A stretch of DNA of 64,000 nucleotides from Heliocidaris erythrogramma (taxonomy: Eukaryota; Echinodermata; Echinoidea; Camarodonta; Echinometridae). The notes under the pieces are model-generated. The model ran no database searches and was not told where the DNA came from. It saw only the letters and a program-made list of their open reading frames with translations. This document shows, in pieces, positions 1-13,141 of the stretch (position 1 is its first letter; each line of letters begins with the position of its first letter). Both the position numbers and the translations under genes were made by a program. The stretch covers positions 22,993,608-23,057,607 of the forward strand of contig CM046868.1 of assembly GCA_025617745.1 (NCBI GenBank), read 5' to 3'.

Positions 1-60
1 GAATTTCATTTCCAAACTGTTTTGCAGCCTTTGATTGCATATTTTGATCAGTTATGTTCG

Positions 61-112
61 ATTCCCCTCTCTCTCTCTCTTTCTGTCTCTTTCTCTCTCT
101 CTCTCTCTCTCT
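61..112. repeat. (CT)n microsatellite
   Basis: An almost pure CT-dinucleotide tract interrupted by a few TTTCTGT units. Seen directly. The conceptual ORFs across it are low-complexity Ser/Leu or Arg/Glu strings and are not genes. Confidence 0.9.
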
Positions 113-299
113 TATACTGGTTAAGGATTGATTCATTCCTTATGGTAATTAATATTTCGTTATGATGTTCATTAAAATTAAGGTTTATGAAAATGGAAAT
201 GAAATTATCACGTACATGTACTGGTATTGGTTTATAATGTGGTATGTTAATGCTGATCCAATGTTTGAAAGGGTTGTGTGAATGTAATCCCAAGTGATG

Positions 300-530
300 A
301 GTACGTTAGATTGATGGAGGTGGGATGAAATAAGAGACAGAGAGTTGAAGGATAGAGGAGGTGACAGAGTGGAAATGGAGAGAGAGAGAGAGTGACAACA
401 AGGGGAGGGGCGAGAGAAGGGGAGGCGGAAATCGAGAGAAAGAGAGGAGCGTTCGGAGAGGGGGTTGCATGGATAGAGACAGGGAGAGGCGTGGAGACGA
501 GTGGAGTAGCGAGACGGGGAGGGGGGGGGG
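300..530. repeat. Purine-rich low-complexity tract
   Basis: About 230 bases dominated by GA and GGGA motifs on the plus strand, ending in a G10 run at 521-530. It could adopt triplex or G-rich structure, but that is inference. No gene is supported here. Confidence 0.7.
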
Positions 531-759
531 CATAAGAAAGACAGAAGTTTGAGATAGAGAGAGATCGAGAGAAAGAGAGATAGAAAGCAGCTAAGAGAGA
601 TTGGAACATAATATAGGCCTCTATTGATATGGCGAGGACGGGGGGGGGGGGGCATAAGAAAGACAGAAGTTTGAGATAGAGAGAGATCGAGAGAAAGAGA
701 GATAGAAAGCAGCTAAGAGAGATTGGAACATAATATAGGCCTATATTGATATGGCGAGG
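513..759. repeat. 122-bp direct tandem duplication, two copies
   Basis: A G-run followed by a 107-bp block starting CATAAGAAAGACAG occurs at 531-637 and again at 653-759, with the G-run repeated between them, giving a period of 122. The blocks are nearly identical: CCTCTATTG in the first reads CCTATATTG in the second. The near-identity suggests a recent duplication by slippage or unequal exchange across the G-run. Confidence 0.92.
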
Positions 760-1230
760 TATGAAACCTAGACCAGATACCCAGGATTAATTACTCCAGT
801 TCGTTACACAGGTCTAAATCTGTCATCTGATAGGACTGACCAAAACGTAACGAATGGATATCAGAGACGACCATAGTACTAGTACTAATGACCTCATTAA
901 CCTACCCATCGTGCGTCACATGTCAAATGCCTCAATGAAATATCATCGTATCGGAGAATTGAAAGTTGGGCTAAGTGTCAAAGATTAGAATACCAGAGTG
1001 GTCAATATCGTCGACGGTGGAACGAATTTTTCTCCCTTTCTGACAGTTTGGACAGAGAGAGAGAGGGGGGGGGGGGTGGATAGTGTCTTTAAGTCTATTT
1101 TTATTTTCACACGGAAAAAACACTAAACCATTATGGGGGAGAAAGTGATGAGAGGGAGAAAGAGAAAGGGAGAGAGAGAGAGAGGGAGAGAGAGAACGGG
1201 GGCAGAGATAGACTTACATCAAAGGCAGAA
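760..1230. other. Intergenic, no gene seen
   Basis: Unique-looking A+T-rich sequence, then a G-run (about 1067-1077) and a GA-rich tract (1138-1200). Nothing coding is recognisable. Confidence 0.6.
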
Positions 1231-1234
1231 AGTA

Positions 1235-1340
1235 GAGGTGTCTTAGTCGAGTGGTTTAAACACTTGACTAGAAATGCGAAGATCGTGGGTTCGATCCCCG
1301 GCACAGCACTTAATGTTCCTGAGCAATGCATTCTATCTAC
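1235..1340 (+). repeat. tRNA-Ser(AGA)-like SINE head
   Basis: The segment contains a pol III A-box-like block (CGAGTGGTTTAA) and a good B box, GGTTCGATCC, at 1288-1297. The stretch CGAGTGG...GACTAGAAAT resembles the D-arm and anticodon arm of a serine tRNA with anticodon AGA. The acceptor stem does not pair well and no terminator is adjacent, so it is better read as a tRNA-derived SINE than a functional tRNA. The body extends to the right into unrecognised sequence and its 3' end is not defined. Confidence 0.55.
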
Positions 1341-1544
1341 ATCGATCTTTTATCGTCACTAAATAAAATGATGTTTATCATATCAATACCAGCGCGTGTG
1401 TGTGTGTTGAGTAAGGGGGAAACTCTTCTTATCTGGTTCGACACTTCGTCAAAGCATGAATGACTTTTTCGGTATGAGAGTCACTTATGTTAATAATAAA
1501 CATATTCATTGTGATATGATCATGTTAACTATCTCTAAATTTTC

Positions 1545-1592
1545 TTTTATATATTTCCATCTGTGCTATCTACCCCTCTCTACCATCCCCCT

Positions 1593-1625
<33 letters not shown>

Positions 1626-1703
1626 TCCCCTCTCTACCATTTTCGTCTCTCTCTAAATCTAAAGTTATCCCTCTTTTTCCAATCGCCCCCTTCTCCATCT
1701 CCA

Positions 1704-1746
<43 letters not shown>

Positions 1747-1760
1747 CTATCATGTATTTT
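1545..1760. repeat. Polypyrimidine (CT)n tracts
   Basis: Two CT-dinucleotide arrays (about 1595-1624 and 1709-1742) sit inside a 200-base pyrimidine-rich stretch. Ser/Leu-rich ORFs here are translation artefacts. Confidence 0.85.
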
Positions 1761-1959
1761 TCTTCCTTTAATTCTCTCCCTCACTTTCCCGCGGCGTAAT
1801 GATATCTGGAAGCGCGGAAACAATTTTATCATTGTGACTTTAGCACTAGTAGTTTGAATTATTACACGTCATTCTAAGTCATGATATATTCTCATAGGGC
1901 TTTCGAGAAACCTACAATGTCAGCAAATTTGTCTGCAACCTGATACAAACATGATATAC

Positions 1960-2260
1960 TAATATACTTATAATAATGATAATAATACATATTGTTCAAA
2001 TTACGTATATATGCTACACATTGTATCATATTATATTTTATGTTTTATTACATTATATCACATAATATTATCATATATTATATTATAGTAAATTATATTA
2101 TATTTTATTATATCATGTTATGTTATATTTTATATATTATATTAAATTATATAATGTTTTATTATGTTATATTATATTATACTATATTATATATTATATT
2201 ATATTGTATAGTTTATATTTCAATGTTATTTTATTGTACTACTATAGGTTTATACTACAC
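1960..2260. repeat. AT-only low-complexity block (TATATTA-like)
   Basis: Roughly 300 bases of degenerate TATATTA/TTATATTA repeats with very few G or C. It looks like an expanded AT minisatellite and has no coding potential despite an open frame. Confidence 0.8.
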
Positions 2261-2351
2261 TGACGAAATGCTTGGTGGTAATGTAGTACATGTATATTAA
2301 TGCACATATACTAGTACAGTATATTGTGCTTGCAGTGTGTGCAACATATGA

Positions 2352-2520
2352 CATTCCAGGGATGCCAACGCCAATTGGGCCGTGTACATTTCAACAGCGA
2401 GCGATCCCGAGGTTGATTTGGACATTGACACCGCATTAGAACCCCCTTTCGAGGACATTTCCCAGACACTCAATATAGAACAAAGAAAGAGGGCAAGAAA
2501 ACATCATGAGCGTGAAAGCA
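2352..2520 (+). other. Possible isolated exon or gene relic
   Basis: One frame reads about 55 codons of balanced, coding-looking composition, acidic then basic (DANANWAVYIST..., ending QRKRARKHHERES), between an in-frame TGA at 2349-2351 and a (CT)n tract. A possible splice acceptor (CCAG, ending near 2359) precedes it. No in-frame ATG and no recognised family. It could be an internal exon, a decayed exon or chance. Confidence 0.2.
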
Positions 2521-5090
2521 AATTATATTTATTTTATTCCGTTTTTATCTCTGTCTCTCTGTCTCTCTCTCTCTCTGTCTCTCTCGTTAGAAGTTCCCGA
2601 TTGCCTCAAGAGTTGAGACGAACTTTACATCTTCAGCAGACGTGTAAGATAATTTACTATGGTAGTTATAATCTTAAACTGGTTGTTACAAAAGTGATAT
2701 ATTTTTTTTTATGAGTTAAATTGTTTCAAATGCTATTTTAAAACCTACTTAAAATTCGCATTTATGTGCTATTTTAAACCAGTAATTTCTGTTGATATCC
2801 TCCTTGACTTTAATTTCATACAAATCCAATCAACTGACAATCAAGTTGTCTCATCATGTTACGAAGGAATATAATTATCGCAGTGCAATCTTATATAGTT
2901 TCACATCGTGTACATTTAAATGTCATGCATCCTGTATCAGCAGACATGACAAAGACTGAAGTATACACAATGAAGAGCAGCATGAAAGATACAATAATGA
3001 CGAACATTTACGTAACTCATCGCTGCACCCAATATGAATATCTGATGAAAATGGCTCGTGCAAATTGGAAAAGAACAACAATTTGAAGATACAAATTTTG
3101 TTATATTATTCATTCATTTTGTAATTCTAAAAGCCACTTTATGCAATCATAGTGAAGTGTATCGAAAATGTTTCAAAATGGTTTTGTCCATTCAATATCA
3201 ATTGAAAACTTCCATGTCATTTTACTTTGTTGAGCGTCATGTTTGTGTAGTGATAAGAAGAGAATATAATTTCATATATTAAATTTGGTAATCAATCTAC
3301 AAATTAATCATAGGCAAAATAATATCTAGTTCAAACTTGAATACACAGTTCCACGTGGAAAACATGCTGTTTTTGTACTGTTTATAGCTGTATATAAAAC
3401 ACAAACAACCCCTCTATTTCAAACAAAAATTTACACATGAATTTATCATTTGCTTAATTAATGTATCTAGGTAACATTTTTTACAGTTATTTACATATAA
3501 TTTGTACATTATTTTCTTGGATATGAGATAAACAGCGGGAAAGTTATTTCTAGTGGTTGGACATTTTGATACAAAACAGGCACAATCCTCAAATGCCAAA
3601 TAATATGTTTTTTATATTTTTTTTTGCAGGTTCCAGTGTTTAGTATAATGATATATATTTCAGTTGTTCACTGCACATGCTTCAAATTGGCCTTTATTTC
3701 ACTGACGTCACCGCACACCAACCACGGCAACCAATCGAAATATGACACGTGTACATTTGAAATAATACGATAATCATAATACTGCACATGCTATAACACT
3801 ACAAGGATTTTCAATTCAGGCACATCGATATACTTCGACATATTTTGTCATGTTATCTTTAGCACATAAGCGTGCATGGTTACATTAACATGTCAAGAAC
3901 TTGGCATGTATGATATTGTACACATTCAGATTCACCATTTACTTATGTACATATTAATTATACAAAGGAAATTATATACATAATTTTCACTCATTTGTTA
4001 CACTCTGAAGTGAATAATTTTGCAGCAACAAACAAAGTGTTATCACAGGCTGACAAATGAATGCAAATTAACGTTTAATGGCGAAGCTATATGATCAAAT
4101 CGCTATTACATATAAAACAGGGTTGCAAAATATATCTACACTCATCAGTATCATAATTTCAATATGTATAAGGCACGATTAGAATTCACTCTCAGTTCAT
4201 TAATTACAGCTTCATTTCATAGCACATCAACTCTTTCTTCTTCTTCGTGAAAATAGAAAGTCCATACTCAGCTACATGGTATCATTATAGGGGTTATCTG
4301 ACTCTAAATAGCACCTTTTGAATCAACTGCGGTTACTAGCAACAGCATTTACAATCATGTCTGTCTGTATATCCGAACATATGCAAGTAATTTGATTACT
4401 AAAATAAACCTGTCATTTCTATTTTGACCACGCAGTTTTTACACAAGTCTCATATCTGTCGAGTATTGAATACATGGGAGAGGGGGCGTTCGCATACAGC
4501 TATTCTTTTCTATCAAAACTGTCTTTGAGGGTGCACAATCAACACACGAATCGAAACGGTTTGGCGGCTATTTATTATTTTACATGAAAAATATAGAGGA
4601 GGCGACGTTCGATCACAACTATTCTTTTCCATCAAAAACTTTTTTTTTTTAAGTTAGAGGGTACTAGTACACCATCATTACTTCATTCGAAACGGTTTGT
4701 CGACAAACATATCCTATTCTCCTTTATACCTTTTTATACCATTAACTCATATCCCTCGTACAGAGTTAACGCCCTTCTGGCTCCAAACAGACGATGTAAT
4801 ATCACCATTCGCATTTACGATAATTATTTCCAAATGAAAAACATGAAAACAAATTATCTTCTAAGTCCAACTGGACATAATATATCATTGATGCTTCTGT
4901 ATTGAATCAAGGGGTTTAATTATTCTGTTGAAATTCAAACGACCAGAGAGTGGGATCTATGATCACATTATAACTCAATAAAAAGAGACGTAATGACATT
5001 TGGCGCACATCTATCTTCGGTGCGTTCTTCGAACCCTGCTGATTGGTGATACTTCATTCACATGTAAAACAGGTGCAATGATTGAGTAGT
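2521..5090. other. Intergenic, no gene seen
   Basis: A+T-rich sequence with only short ORFs of poor composition and a small (CT) block at 2551-2585. I see no domain, RNA gene or mobile-element structure here. Confidence 0.6.
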
Positions 5091-5137
5091 GTGGTAAGAG
5101 AAACTGTTTTGGGAGTGACATGGATGGGGACTGGGGT

Positions 5138-5312
5138 CCCCCCCCCCCCCCACACACACACACACACACTGGTGATTGGGGAAAGGGTTGAGAAAGAAAG
5201 GGAGAAAGGAAGAAAGAAAGAACGAATAGAGGGGGGAGGGGATAGTGCAAAATACCCCTTTAAACGTTAAATGTCATTATACTGGGTGGGGAGAGAGAGG
5301 GGGGGGGGGGGG
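5138..5312. repeat. Poly-C, (CA)n, GAAA-rich and poly-G cluster
   Basis: A C-run (about 5138-5150) leads into (CA)n to 5168. A GAAA/GGAAG purine stretch and a G-run (about 5296-5312) follow. It is a cluster of simple repeats. Confidence 0.85.
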
Positions 5313-6972
5313 GTCCTCCGAACATACTTCTCCCTATTCCTTGTCATCACAACGTCTTTCATATACCTACTAAACCATTTCATCCATTTTGCACAGGTCA
5401 TTTTGAAAGAATATTCATAATTCTGTTTCTACTTTCTCTATTATAATAAATAATGATCAGTAACAATAACCGTCTCAAAGACCTTTTTTCCATGTCACAT
5501 TTCCTCCAAATTGTGTTCTCAAATTATCTTATCAGTCTCTCAATTAAAAAGAGGTTTTTACATATCAGTCACCCGTTTGTCATTTCACCCAAAGACAACA
5601 CTTTACAAAACACACCCAGTTGCTGCGGCCGATGGTTTATTTTTGCGACGCCCAAAATACGTTATGTTTACAACATTAGCGGTATCAGCGAACTATCCGA
5701 GCTATGGATCACAGACACTGTCATAAACATGGTAGCATAACAAATAAATAACGAGTCTAGTCTGTAAAACAAATGATCCGGTGGAAGCTAACAGTATATT
5801 TAGTTCCGTGTTCCATCGAATATGGTCCAACTAATTTCACATTTAAAACATAAGTTATCACTCAACATAATATGTCTGAAATGTTAGTGTACAAGGCGTA
5901 TGCTTATTTGGACACCGGTTATCTAAAAAATTCCAGTCTTAAAACATGACTCAGAAACCCTTTCCATTAAGTTGCTGCAACTATGTTGCCTCTACAAGGC
6001 GTCATTTGAAACATGGAGATAAAATTTAAAGAGTCCATGATCGAAAGTACACTTCGTCACCCTAAAGGTTGTCAAAGTTTATGTAGATGACCATACGAGG
6101 TTAATACCCAGAGAGGTAAAAGCATTGTGATGCCCAGTTGTTACCCATCAGCTTTCCATTGGAAGCCAAGTAATACTGTAAATCACTTACGACTGGAAAT
6201 AAAGCGAGGATTTGCTTATACTGAGGAAATACGTAATAGAGAGGTACTATGAATCCATTAATGCCTGAAAGAGTATTTCGATCTCTCCTCAGTATGTATG
6301 TCTCTATCTGTCTGCCTGCCTGTTTCTCAGTCTCCCTCTTCTCCCCCTCCCCTTTCCTTTGTCTCTCCTCCCCCTTCTCTCCCTTTTCTCTCTTTTCCCT
6401 CTCTCTCTGATAGACATAAAGCTAATGCTAAGGCGGTTATTTGTCACGCGTTATCCTTGTATAGGCAGGCAGGTAGGTGTGATTAATGTTTGAAAGCTAT
6501 CAAGACTCGTGAGGTGAAATCCCTACAAGCCCCATCAGCTTCCAACCCGGCATCCAGCCTGAATTAACTTCCCTAAGAACTGACAAAAACACGTCTCGGA
6601 GACTATAGTGCCCACTCACTAGTCTTCTGGATTGCACAAACTTGACAGCAAGAGTCTCAAGGATCGATACAGCTAGCTACACGTTATTTAACAGGGCTAT
6701 GGCACCAGTCCTTCACCTATATTTATTGGTACATGGTATGCATGCACGTCTTGCACAAGTTACAAAAAGTAGTGACCATTAAATAATATTATAAACTTTA
6801 CAAATTACATACACACAGATATCAGGATTAGACGTTCAGTAAACGAGATGTGCTTACAAAGGTGGGTCTAGAATTGTCAGAAAGAAAAGGGGGTACAATT
6901 TTTGAAGGACGCGAAAGTTCACAATCCCTGGATAGCTAAACAGAGCGACTATAATGATGACATTTTACCTTC
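5313..6972. other. Intergenic with one polypyrimidine tract
   Basis: Unrecognised sequence apart from a pyrimidine-rich stretch at 6291-6408 (CTCTCTGTCTG, CCCCTCCC motifs). No gene evident. Confidence 0.55.
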
Positions 6973-7118
6973 AGGTTTGATGGTTTATTTTACCTGACCG
7001 CTAAAAAGACATGGGTATGCCTGTAAGTAAGCAAACAGGGGACCGACGGCTTTAAGTCCTCTCCGAGGGACTTGATAATAAGGATAAATGCTTTACCAAA
7101 GGGCACTAGCGCATCCAC
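6973..7118 (-). repeat. SINE copy, 5'-degenerate, family shared with 57247-57461
   Basis: About 145 bp match the element at 57247-57461 in the same orientation. The 3' end on the plus strand is AGGTTTGATGGTTTATTTTA and the shared block ends near CCAAAGGGCACTAGCGCATC. The central core at 7038-7073 (GGGGACCGACGG...CTCCGAGGGACT) recurs in the SINEs at 42.9 and 44.8 kb. Unlike the 57-kb copy, no tRNA-like head is recognisable at its right-hand (5') side, so it is truncated or decayed there. Confidence 0.8.
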
Positions 7119-10086
7119 GTATGTGGACCCATATCATGATCTGCTAAAACCTCTATCTCTTTCACCCCTCTTTGATCTGGGGTGATGGAGCTACTACTTA
7201 TATTATCCACGCAAATATTAAACAAAATAAAAACTTTGTGATCACTACCGTCTACACAACCCGAGCGATATCGTTTGTGATCTAAAGAGATGAGAAACGA
7301 CAAGCAGTGCTATATCTGTATAGGTACCTGCCTACTTACTGGAAGCACTGTGTCTGGAAAACACATCAGTGGCGGTAACCTCGACCTTTCCAACCAATGT
7401 CACGGCCGCATCTTCTATCTTTATACCATGACTCCGATGAAGGGGGATAATTGGAAACGATGGGGACTTTTAAAGTTGTTTAAAGCGACGTTGTACACCA
7501 CAGAATAGTCAAGATTTGGATGTACCATACGTATATCTTTGATATTTTATCAGGGGGTTATGAATGGACTGCGTGAATCTAACTAGCCAGACAGAAGCGT
7601 CCGTCACTCCAGTATTCCAGCATCTGATCGGCACGAGCCTGTGTTATGTTAACATTTCGTTGGACATCGTGACATACTAATCATGCCGTACGTCATGATG
7701 TATCACGTGACAGTTTTATTTAGTCCTCATGATTCATTCAAAAATATACTGCAATACTGAGATTCGATTGCTCATAGGGCACCCAGGTTAATATAAGAAC
7801 AGCATAAAATAATTACCCAATCATTTCTTTAAGTTTGAATACCATCAAACTTTCCATCAGTATACCGTCGCAAATTGCCTAACAAACATTATGGAAGGGG
7901 AACGCCATCCGTAATGTCTAACTCGATCAGGGCATCGCTTTTCCGTTATACACGCGTTCAGGTTACTGACTTAAAATCTCTTCTAGGCGGTTGTCCCGTA
8001 GTAACTCTTACGGTATTTACAGGAAATGTGTTTAAAAAAAATATTGTTTCAAGCAATCATTAGATGACAGTAAAACTCAAGTTTGACTTTCTTGAAGGAG
8101 AATTAGCAAGGGAAAGAGGAGACTAAAAACGTAAAAATTAAAAGAGAAAATGGCATCAATAGCCGACACAACCATCCTTTGCTTGTTCAACCTGCTATTG
8201 TCATCTAGAAACAAGGCTCCAACACACTGAACGGGTAAAATTCATACAACCCATGTCTATACGTTGACAATAGTAATGCTTATGACTTAATATGAATTTT
8301 GTCCTCAGTATGTTGCCGAAAACTTGTTCTATCACTACCATATTACTTCAGATACGAACAGTTGAACACGAATGCTCTATGTCTCGTGCTATATCACCAC
8401 AAATGATGTTTAATTCTTTAAATACCTAATGTCTTAACCAAAATCATGTGTTGGAATTAAGTTAACCTTCAACTGGCGTATAAGTATATTTTGATTATCC
8501 GAAATAACAAGAATTTACATTGACTGATGGGTAAACCATAGTTTCTCTCGCACTATGTTTATATCTTCGGTAGATAGCACATTTCCACCAAAACAACACA
8601 AAGCTTTCAATCAGGGATAAATTACATCACTTAAATACAACTTCACCCGCCATCGTGATGATAGCAGTGTACGCGATCCATAGTCAGGAGGAATCGCCTA
8701 CAGACTGTTTAATGCGCCTCAAATTTATATCCATTACTGGGCTGAGGGAGCAATGGGTAATTTCTCCCTGCCATCCTCTTTGCCGGCGCTAACAATACCC
8801 CAACCTCTTATGATCATCATGACCACATCAATCAATCAATCAAATGTGGTCCTTCTACAATCTGTAAAAGAACGACTATACCGCTCCAAACTCACTTTTA
8901 AGGGCCATATTGTCTTCGATAACAACATGACCTTTTCCGTCTTCATAAAAGTTACACTACTTCTAAAGCAGACGTTATCAATCCAGTAGCGTTTTGCCTA
9001 AGTGTTATTGCTCCTTTATCTTTCTCCTCGTTCTCTTCATAATCAAAACTGAGGTACAACATCTATCAGACGACAATTTATCATCATCACTTTTCGTCAG
9101 GCGGGGGATCTTGTGAGATATTTGTTTTGATCTCACGACAAAGGAAGATAAAGAGAGACAAAAATCACCCTACGTTCGTCCTCGGCTCGTCATACTTCGT
9201 TTGACATGTTGTGTCCCGATGGGAGAGTTGGTGCGCAAAGGTTTTTTTGTCGATTCAGTCTCTCACATCTGTGCATCTGCTACATTCGTCTCTCCCTTGA
9301 GACAATCCAGCGGCATTGGAAGCAACAAAAAAAACCCAGAAAATTCTGCACAGGCTGCGACCACAGCTTTACCCTCTTTATTTTGACGCAGAATGTATCA
9401 CATCGACAGGATAAGGGAGAGAACAAAGGCAAATAGTTGGGCTAAAATGGATTCTTTTAAAAGAAGGGAGTGAGCAAAGGGCAAATCATTATATCCTCAC
9501 TTAAGTTCATGTTAATGAGCTTACTCAGTGTTGCCAATAAATTAATCACATAGAACTTTCGATTTAGAAACTCTAATTATTTTTTTCTGAAAATAATGAC
9601 ACGATATTCTATCTAAATTTCAAAGTAATATTTCGTCACATGAAATCAAAGTTGGTAAGCTTTGCTAGGTTTCAAGATCTTAAACCTACCGAATCACCAG
9701 CAGTAACTGTAATATTAATTGTCATGTCTGATCGCATTTGTAAAAAGAAAAAAAAGCGACGGTTTTTCTGGTCACGATCACGCGATGTAGTTTCGTCATC
9801 CGCGTTTTGTCCTCGGCATGATTTTCGTCATCCGCCTTTGCCTCTACACCTCTCTAGCCTGTTCAAGGCTTCAGTCCCTGGTATGTCTGAACAACAAACT
9901 TAATATACATTCAAGTTTTAATTCAATCAAGTTTCCATTACCTCCACACGATATGAATTATTTACCAGATATATAAAGATCTGAAATCGTCCTCACGAAG
10001 ACAATAAGTTCGTTGTTTATGGATACAAGCTAAGCTAATGAACTGACTACAATATGGTTTAGTACTTGAAGGATAAATATGAATGA
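7119..10086. other. Intergenic, no gene seen
   Basis: Only short ORFs of unconvincing composition. No splice-linked coding blocks or repeats could be recognised by eye. Confidence 0.55.
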
Positions 10087-10131
10087 TCCTGCGGGGTATG
10101 TTGAATGATCCTGCGGGGTATGTTTTTTACC
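10087..10131. repeat. 22-bp tandem duplication
   Basis: The unit GAATGATCCTGCGGGGTATG is directly repeated with a short TT spacer. This is a small local duplication with no evident function. Confidence 0.9.
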
Positions 10132-11364
10132 GGTTTTATTTTTTACCACGACCACGAACGGGTATTTGTGGAGTGGATTTGCTTTGATTTATAGTTCTGC
10201 ATTTTCATAAACATTGGGTCACAAATTTTTAATTAAGAAATGATCTAAATATTCAAACCATATAATATTTTGCATCTCTATGCAGCTCCTAGATTATACT
10301 TTATGAAATGATACTGCATGATGAAGCAGCAGGTGATTGTAACTTCTTATATACTTTGCTGAAATGTATAGTAGTCCCCATGTTTATGCTTTCTGCACAG
10401 AACTATATTTTAAGATACAACTTTTTTTTTAAATAGGTCATTTAATAATAAGAATGAATACTGCATGCCTTACTACATATAAAAATGGCGACCGCCATGA
10501 CTGACGAAGAAACAACTTAAACGCCGGTGTCATTTCGACAAATCTATATTGAATCATTTAAACATCGTGCCCATCCCCTGTAACGATCAAGTGACGTGAC
10601 GTCACAACCAGATCTCAATGTCTAGAGAACGTGACGTCCAAATTTTGATCTCGATTCCAAGGTCATCTTAAAGGTCAATCTGGACTTGAGTATTTCTTTC
10701 CAACACATCTTCTACCTCCGCAAAAGTTTCACACGGCGAAACGAGGAGCAAGTCAGTTGCTATACATTCAGTCATTATTGTCTAACCATGTGACGCGTTG
10801 CATGCTGGGACGGCGGAAGTTGCTCACAGCTGTGCGAGAAACGGACACTGCCCTGTCAAGAATTGGGTTACTGATGATGACGTCACTACAATCAAAACAG
10901 CCATCTTAGAATATGTAGTCCACCATGCAGTTAAGCCCACCACCCCCTCCCTCCACCGTCTTCAGAAACATGATCTAACTCTTCTAGCTGCCTCTACACG
11001 TATGACAATTTCCTCAGAACATTAATTGTTACCCTATACTGTTACAAATTGTACACATAATTATTTCAGTTTTCAATAGCACTGACTACTTGTAGTTGTG
11101 ATCCGGAAATCAATCAGCAGTATACACACAAAAATATAAAATACAATTGGTTAACCTATGGAGAGATAATCTGTCTAATATTACTTAGGCCAATATAGGA
11201 CAATACCTTTCGAAAACCTACTATCCAGTGGAGTACAACACGCATTCGGTATAGCAAATGATTAGGAGAGTTATAGAAGATGGAAATTTCCTCTAATCAT
11301 TCAGGACTAGGTTCTCACAATAATGTTGAGAAATGTTTCATAGTCCCCATAACATACAGACAAT
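10132..11364. other. Intergenic, no gene seen
   Basis: A 75-codon open frame near 10798-11025 resembles no family. The rest is A+T-rich DNA without recognisable structure. Confidence 0.5.
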
Positions 11365-11700
11365 ATGCAACATCTTTTGAAGCAAACAGAGTCATGTCTT
11401 TTTGCAAATCACATGGGGTCTGCTTCGACAACATGCCAAGCAGCTAGGCCCTCACCTTTTAGCCCAAAGACCCTTCAGATGCAACCTGAATGCCAACAAT
11501 GTTTGCTAGCCCTAGGACTAAGCTCAGAAGAGATTACGCACAGACTCAAGACATTAGAAACACTCCTTTCACTCACAGCGAGTCTCACTACAATCTGATG
11601 AAAGGAAAAGATTACATTCTTTGTTGAATCAGGTTCGGAAGATACTCCAACAATGTGCATCTCAAAAAAATTCTTGGAACTGGACAAATATTAGTTTGGT
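11365..11700 (+). pseudogene. Possible decayed retroelement gag-protease relic
   Basis: Frames of this stretch contain a Cys/His-spaced peptide (CKSHGVCFDN) followed about 200 bases later by ITFFVESGSE, reminiscent of a knuckle-like segment followed by an aspartic-protease D-S-G motif in LTR retroelements. Here the catalytic Asp would be Glu, and stops and frame changes intervene. The resemblance is short and could be chance. Confidence 0.2.
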
Positions 11701-11989
11701 CTTGAACCGGCTGTTTTGCAAATAAAAGGCCTTCAAACCCGGAGAACATCGATTAGCATAGTTAGGGGATTGAAATGAGAATATTTCTAAATTCCTGCAA
11801 TCATGGCATGTCAAAAGAGCTGGTCCATTTCATTTTTATCCAGGGGCTTTGACATAACATAAATCGATTCAAGCCGGCCGGCAAAATGTGATTTAGGATT
11901 ACTGGAGATTGTCAGTGATGTATTAACCGATGCGATAAATCGTTCGCACCTTGTTACCCCTTTTGTTGTAATTAGTTTTATGTAGAGAG

Positions 11990-12352
11990 CTACATTGAGC
12001 TAATTTTAGACATAAACATTTGTCTTGATAGATTTAACGGTCCCCCTTTCGAATGCAGGTCACTTAGATCAATGACTGAACCATTTGCGTCTTCAGCACT
12101 AAGCATTTTCAAGCCAGTAGACGAGAACATCTCATACGGACAAACAGGCCTATGTTTAATTTGACCTAACTTTCTACTATTGAGGTCAAACTCGTCCTCT
12201 TTACAAAGGTCCAAACCCTTGTTAACTATTAACTCCTGAAACATTCCAACTATTGTATCAAATATCATGGCACAAATCCTGAAAGCATTTGCACCATGTA
12301 CATAATGTTTAAACTCCTCTGATATATTCAAACAAACCCTTAAATTTGACAC
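11990..12352 (-). CDS. Hypothetical 120-aa ORF, function unknown
   Basis: An uninterrupted ATG-to-stop frame of 120 codons with balanced, non-repetitive composition (starts MSNLRVCLNISEEF; one hydrophobic stretch near AFRICAMIFDTIVGMF, about residues 23-38). I recognise no domain. There is no clear promoter or poly(A) signal. It could be a short gene, a terminal exon or a repeat-derived frame. It lies about 0.8 kb beyond the 3' end of the sHSP gene, same strand. Confidence 0.22.
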   Translation of the reverse strand: MSNLRVCLNISEEFKHYVHGANAFRICAMIFDTIVGMFQELIVNKGLDLCKEDEFDLNSRKLGQIKHRPVCPYEMFSSTGLKMLSAEDANGSVIDLSDLHSKGGPLNLSRQMFMSKISSM

Positions 12353-13090
12353 TAGTAATTTGCTTTCTTCGGTGCATTGTATGCTTATACTATAGGAAAG
12401 TCACTGGTTACCAATTATAGGTCTGTTGCTGCAAATTGTTCGATAGAGTGGCTCCTAACTGATTCTAATTCTCTACAATGAAAGCGCTGTTTCGTTCCCC
12501 AGTAAGCTCTAATTGACCAACCAAAGAAATACGATTTTCTCAGCATGCGTCTTAATGTAGTATGCACTAAATAATTTTGTCTATACCCTTACACAAGAGT
12601 GCAACTTAATAAGAAACGTGCTTTCTTAAGATATGATAAAGGCATTTTACCACAAAGCCACTCTCGTCTTAGATTATGATAGTCTATAGTCAAATAAATA
12701 TTTACACTGCATTCATTCATCAATTAACCAAGTCGCTATTCACTATTCTCCTTATCTTAGGACGAGTTACAAAATGGCTCGAGGCCGTTCTTGTACTCAT
12801 ATAAAAAAATCAAAATCACTCTGACAGACGTATACAGGCACACCATTTTGTATAAGACAGTTTTTATCAGTACTATCGCTCATCCTGATGAGTGAAAATA
12901 TCGTCATGAGTGTCATATCACTTCCGTTTTCTATACTGATATGATTTGCACACAATTAATTTCAAACAATTAACTGTTGTGAATTTCAGGAGTGACGAAT
13001 ACTCAAGAAAAAGCAAAATAATTATGATACAGATAGCTAATTTGAATATGGGTCACACACGCAAATAATTATTTCCAGAATCCAAAAGCT
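12353..13090. other. Intergenic, no gene seen
   Basis: A+T-rich DNA without recognisable coding or repeat structure. It separates the hypothetical ORF from the sHSP gene. Confidence 0.5.
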
Positions 13091-13093
13091 GCG

Positions 13094-13099
13094 TTTAAT
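13094..13099 (-). promoter_or_regulatory. Candidate poly(A) signal for the sHSP gene (ATTAAA)
   Basis: On the minus strand ATTAAA lies about 45 nt past the sHSP stop codon. It is the common variant hexamer, and no AATAAA is found closer. Assignment is by position only. Confidence 0.35.
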
Positions 13100-13141
13100 A
13101 GAAGATATCGCACCCTAGATGTCCATCAATCAATTTTGAGC

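Noticed and set aside
12870..12900. CTGATGAG...GAAAA, reminiscent of a hammerhead ribozyme core
   Set aside because: Only two bases separate CTGATGA and GAAA, leaving no stem II, and no stems I/III with a cleavage triplet could be paired. Other CTGATGAG occurrences (for example near 18389) also lack the GAAA arm.
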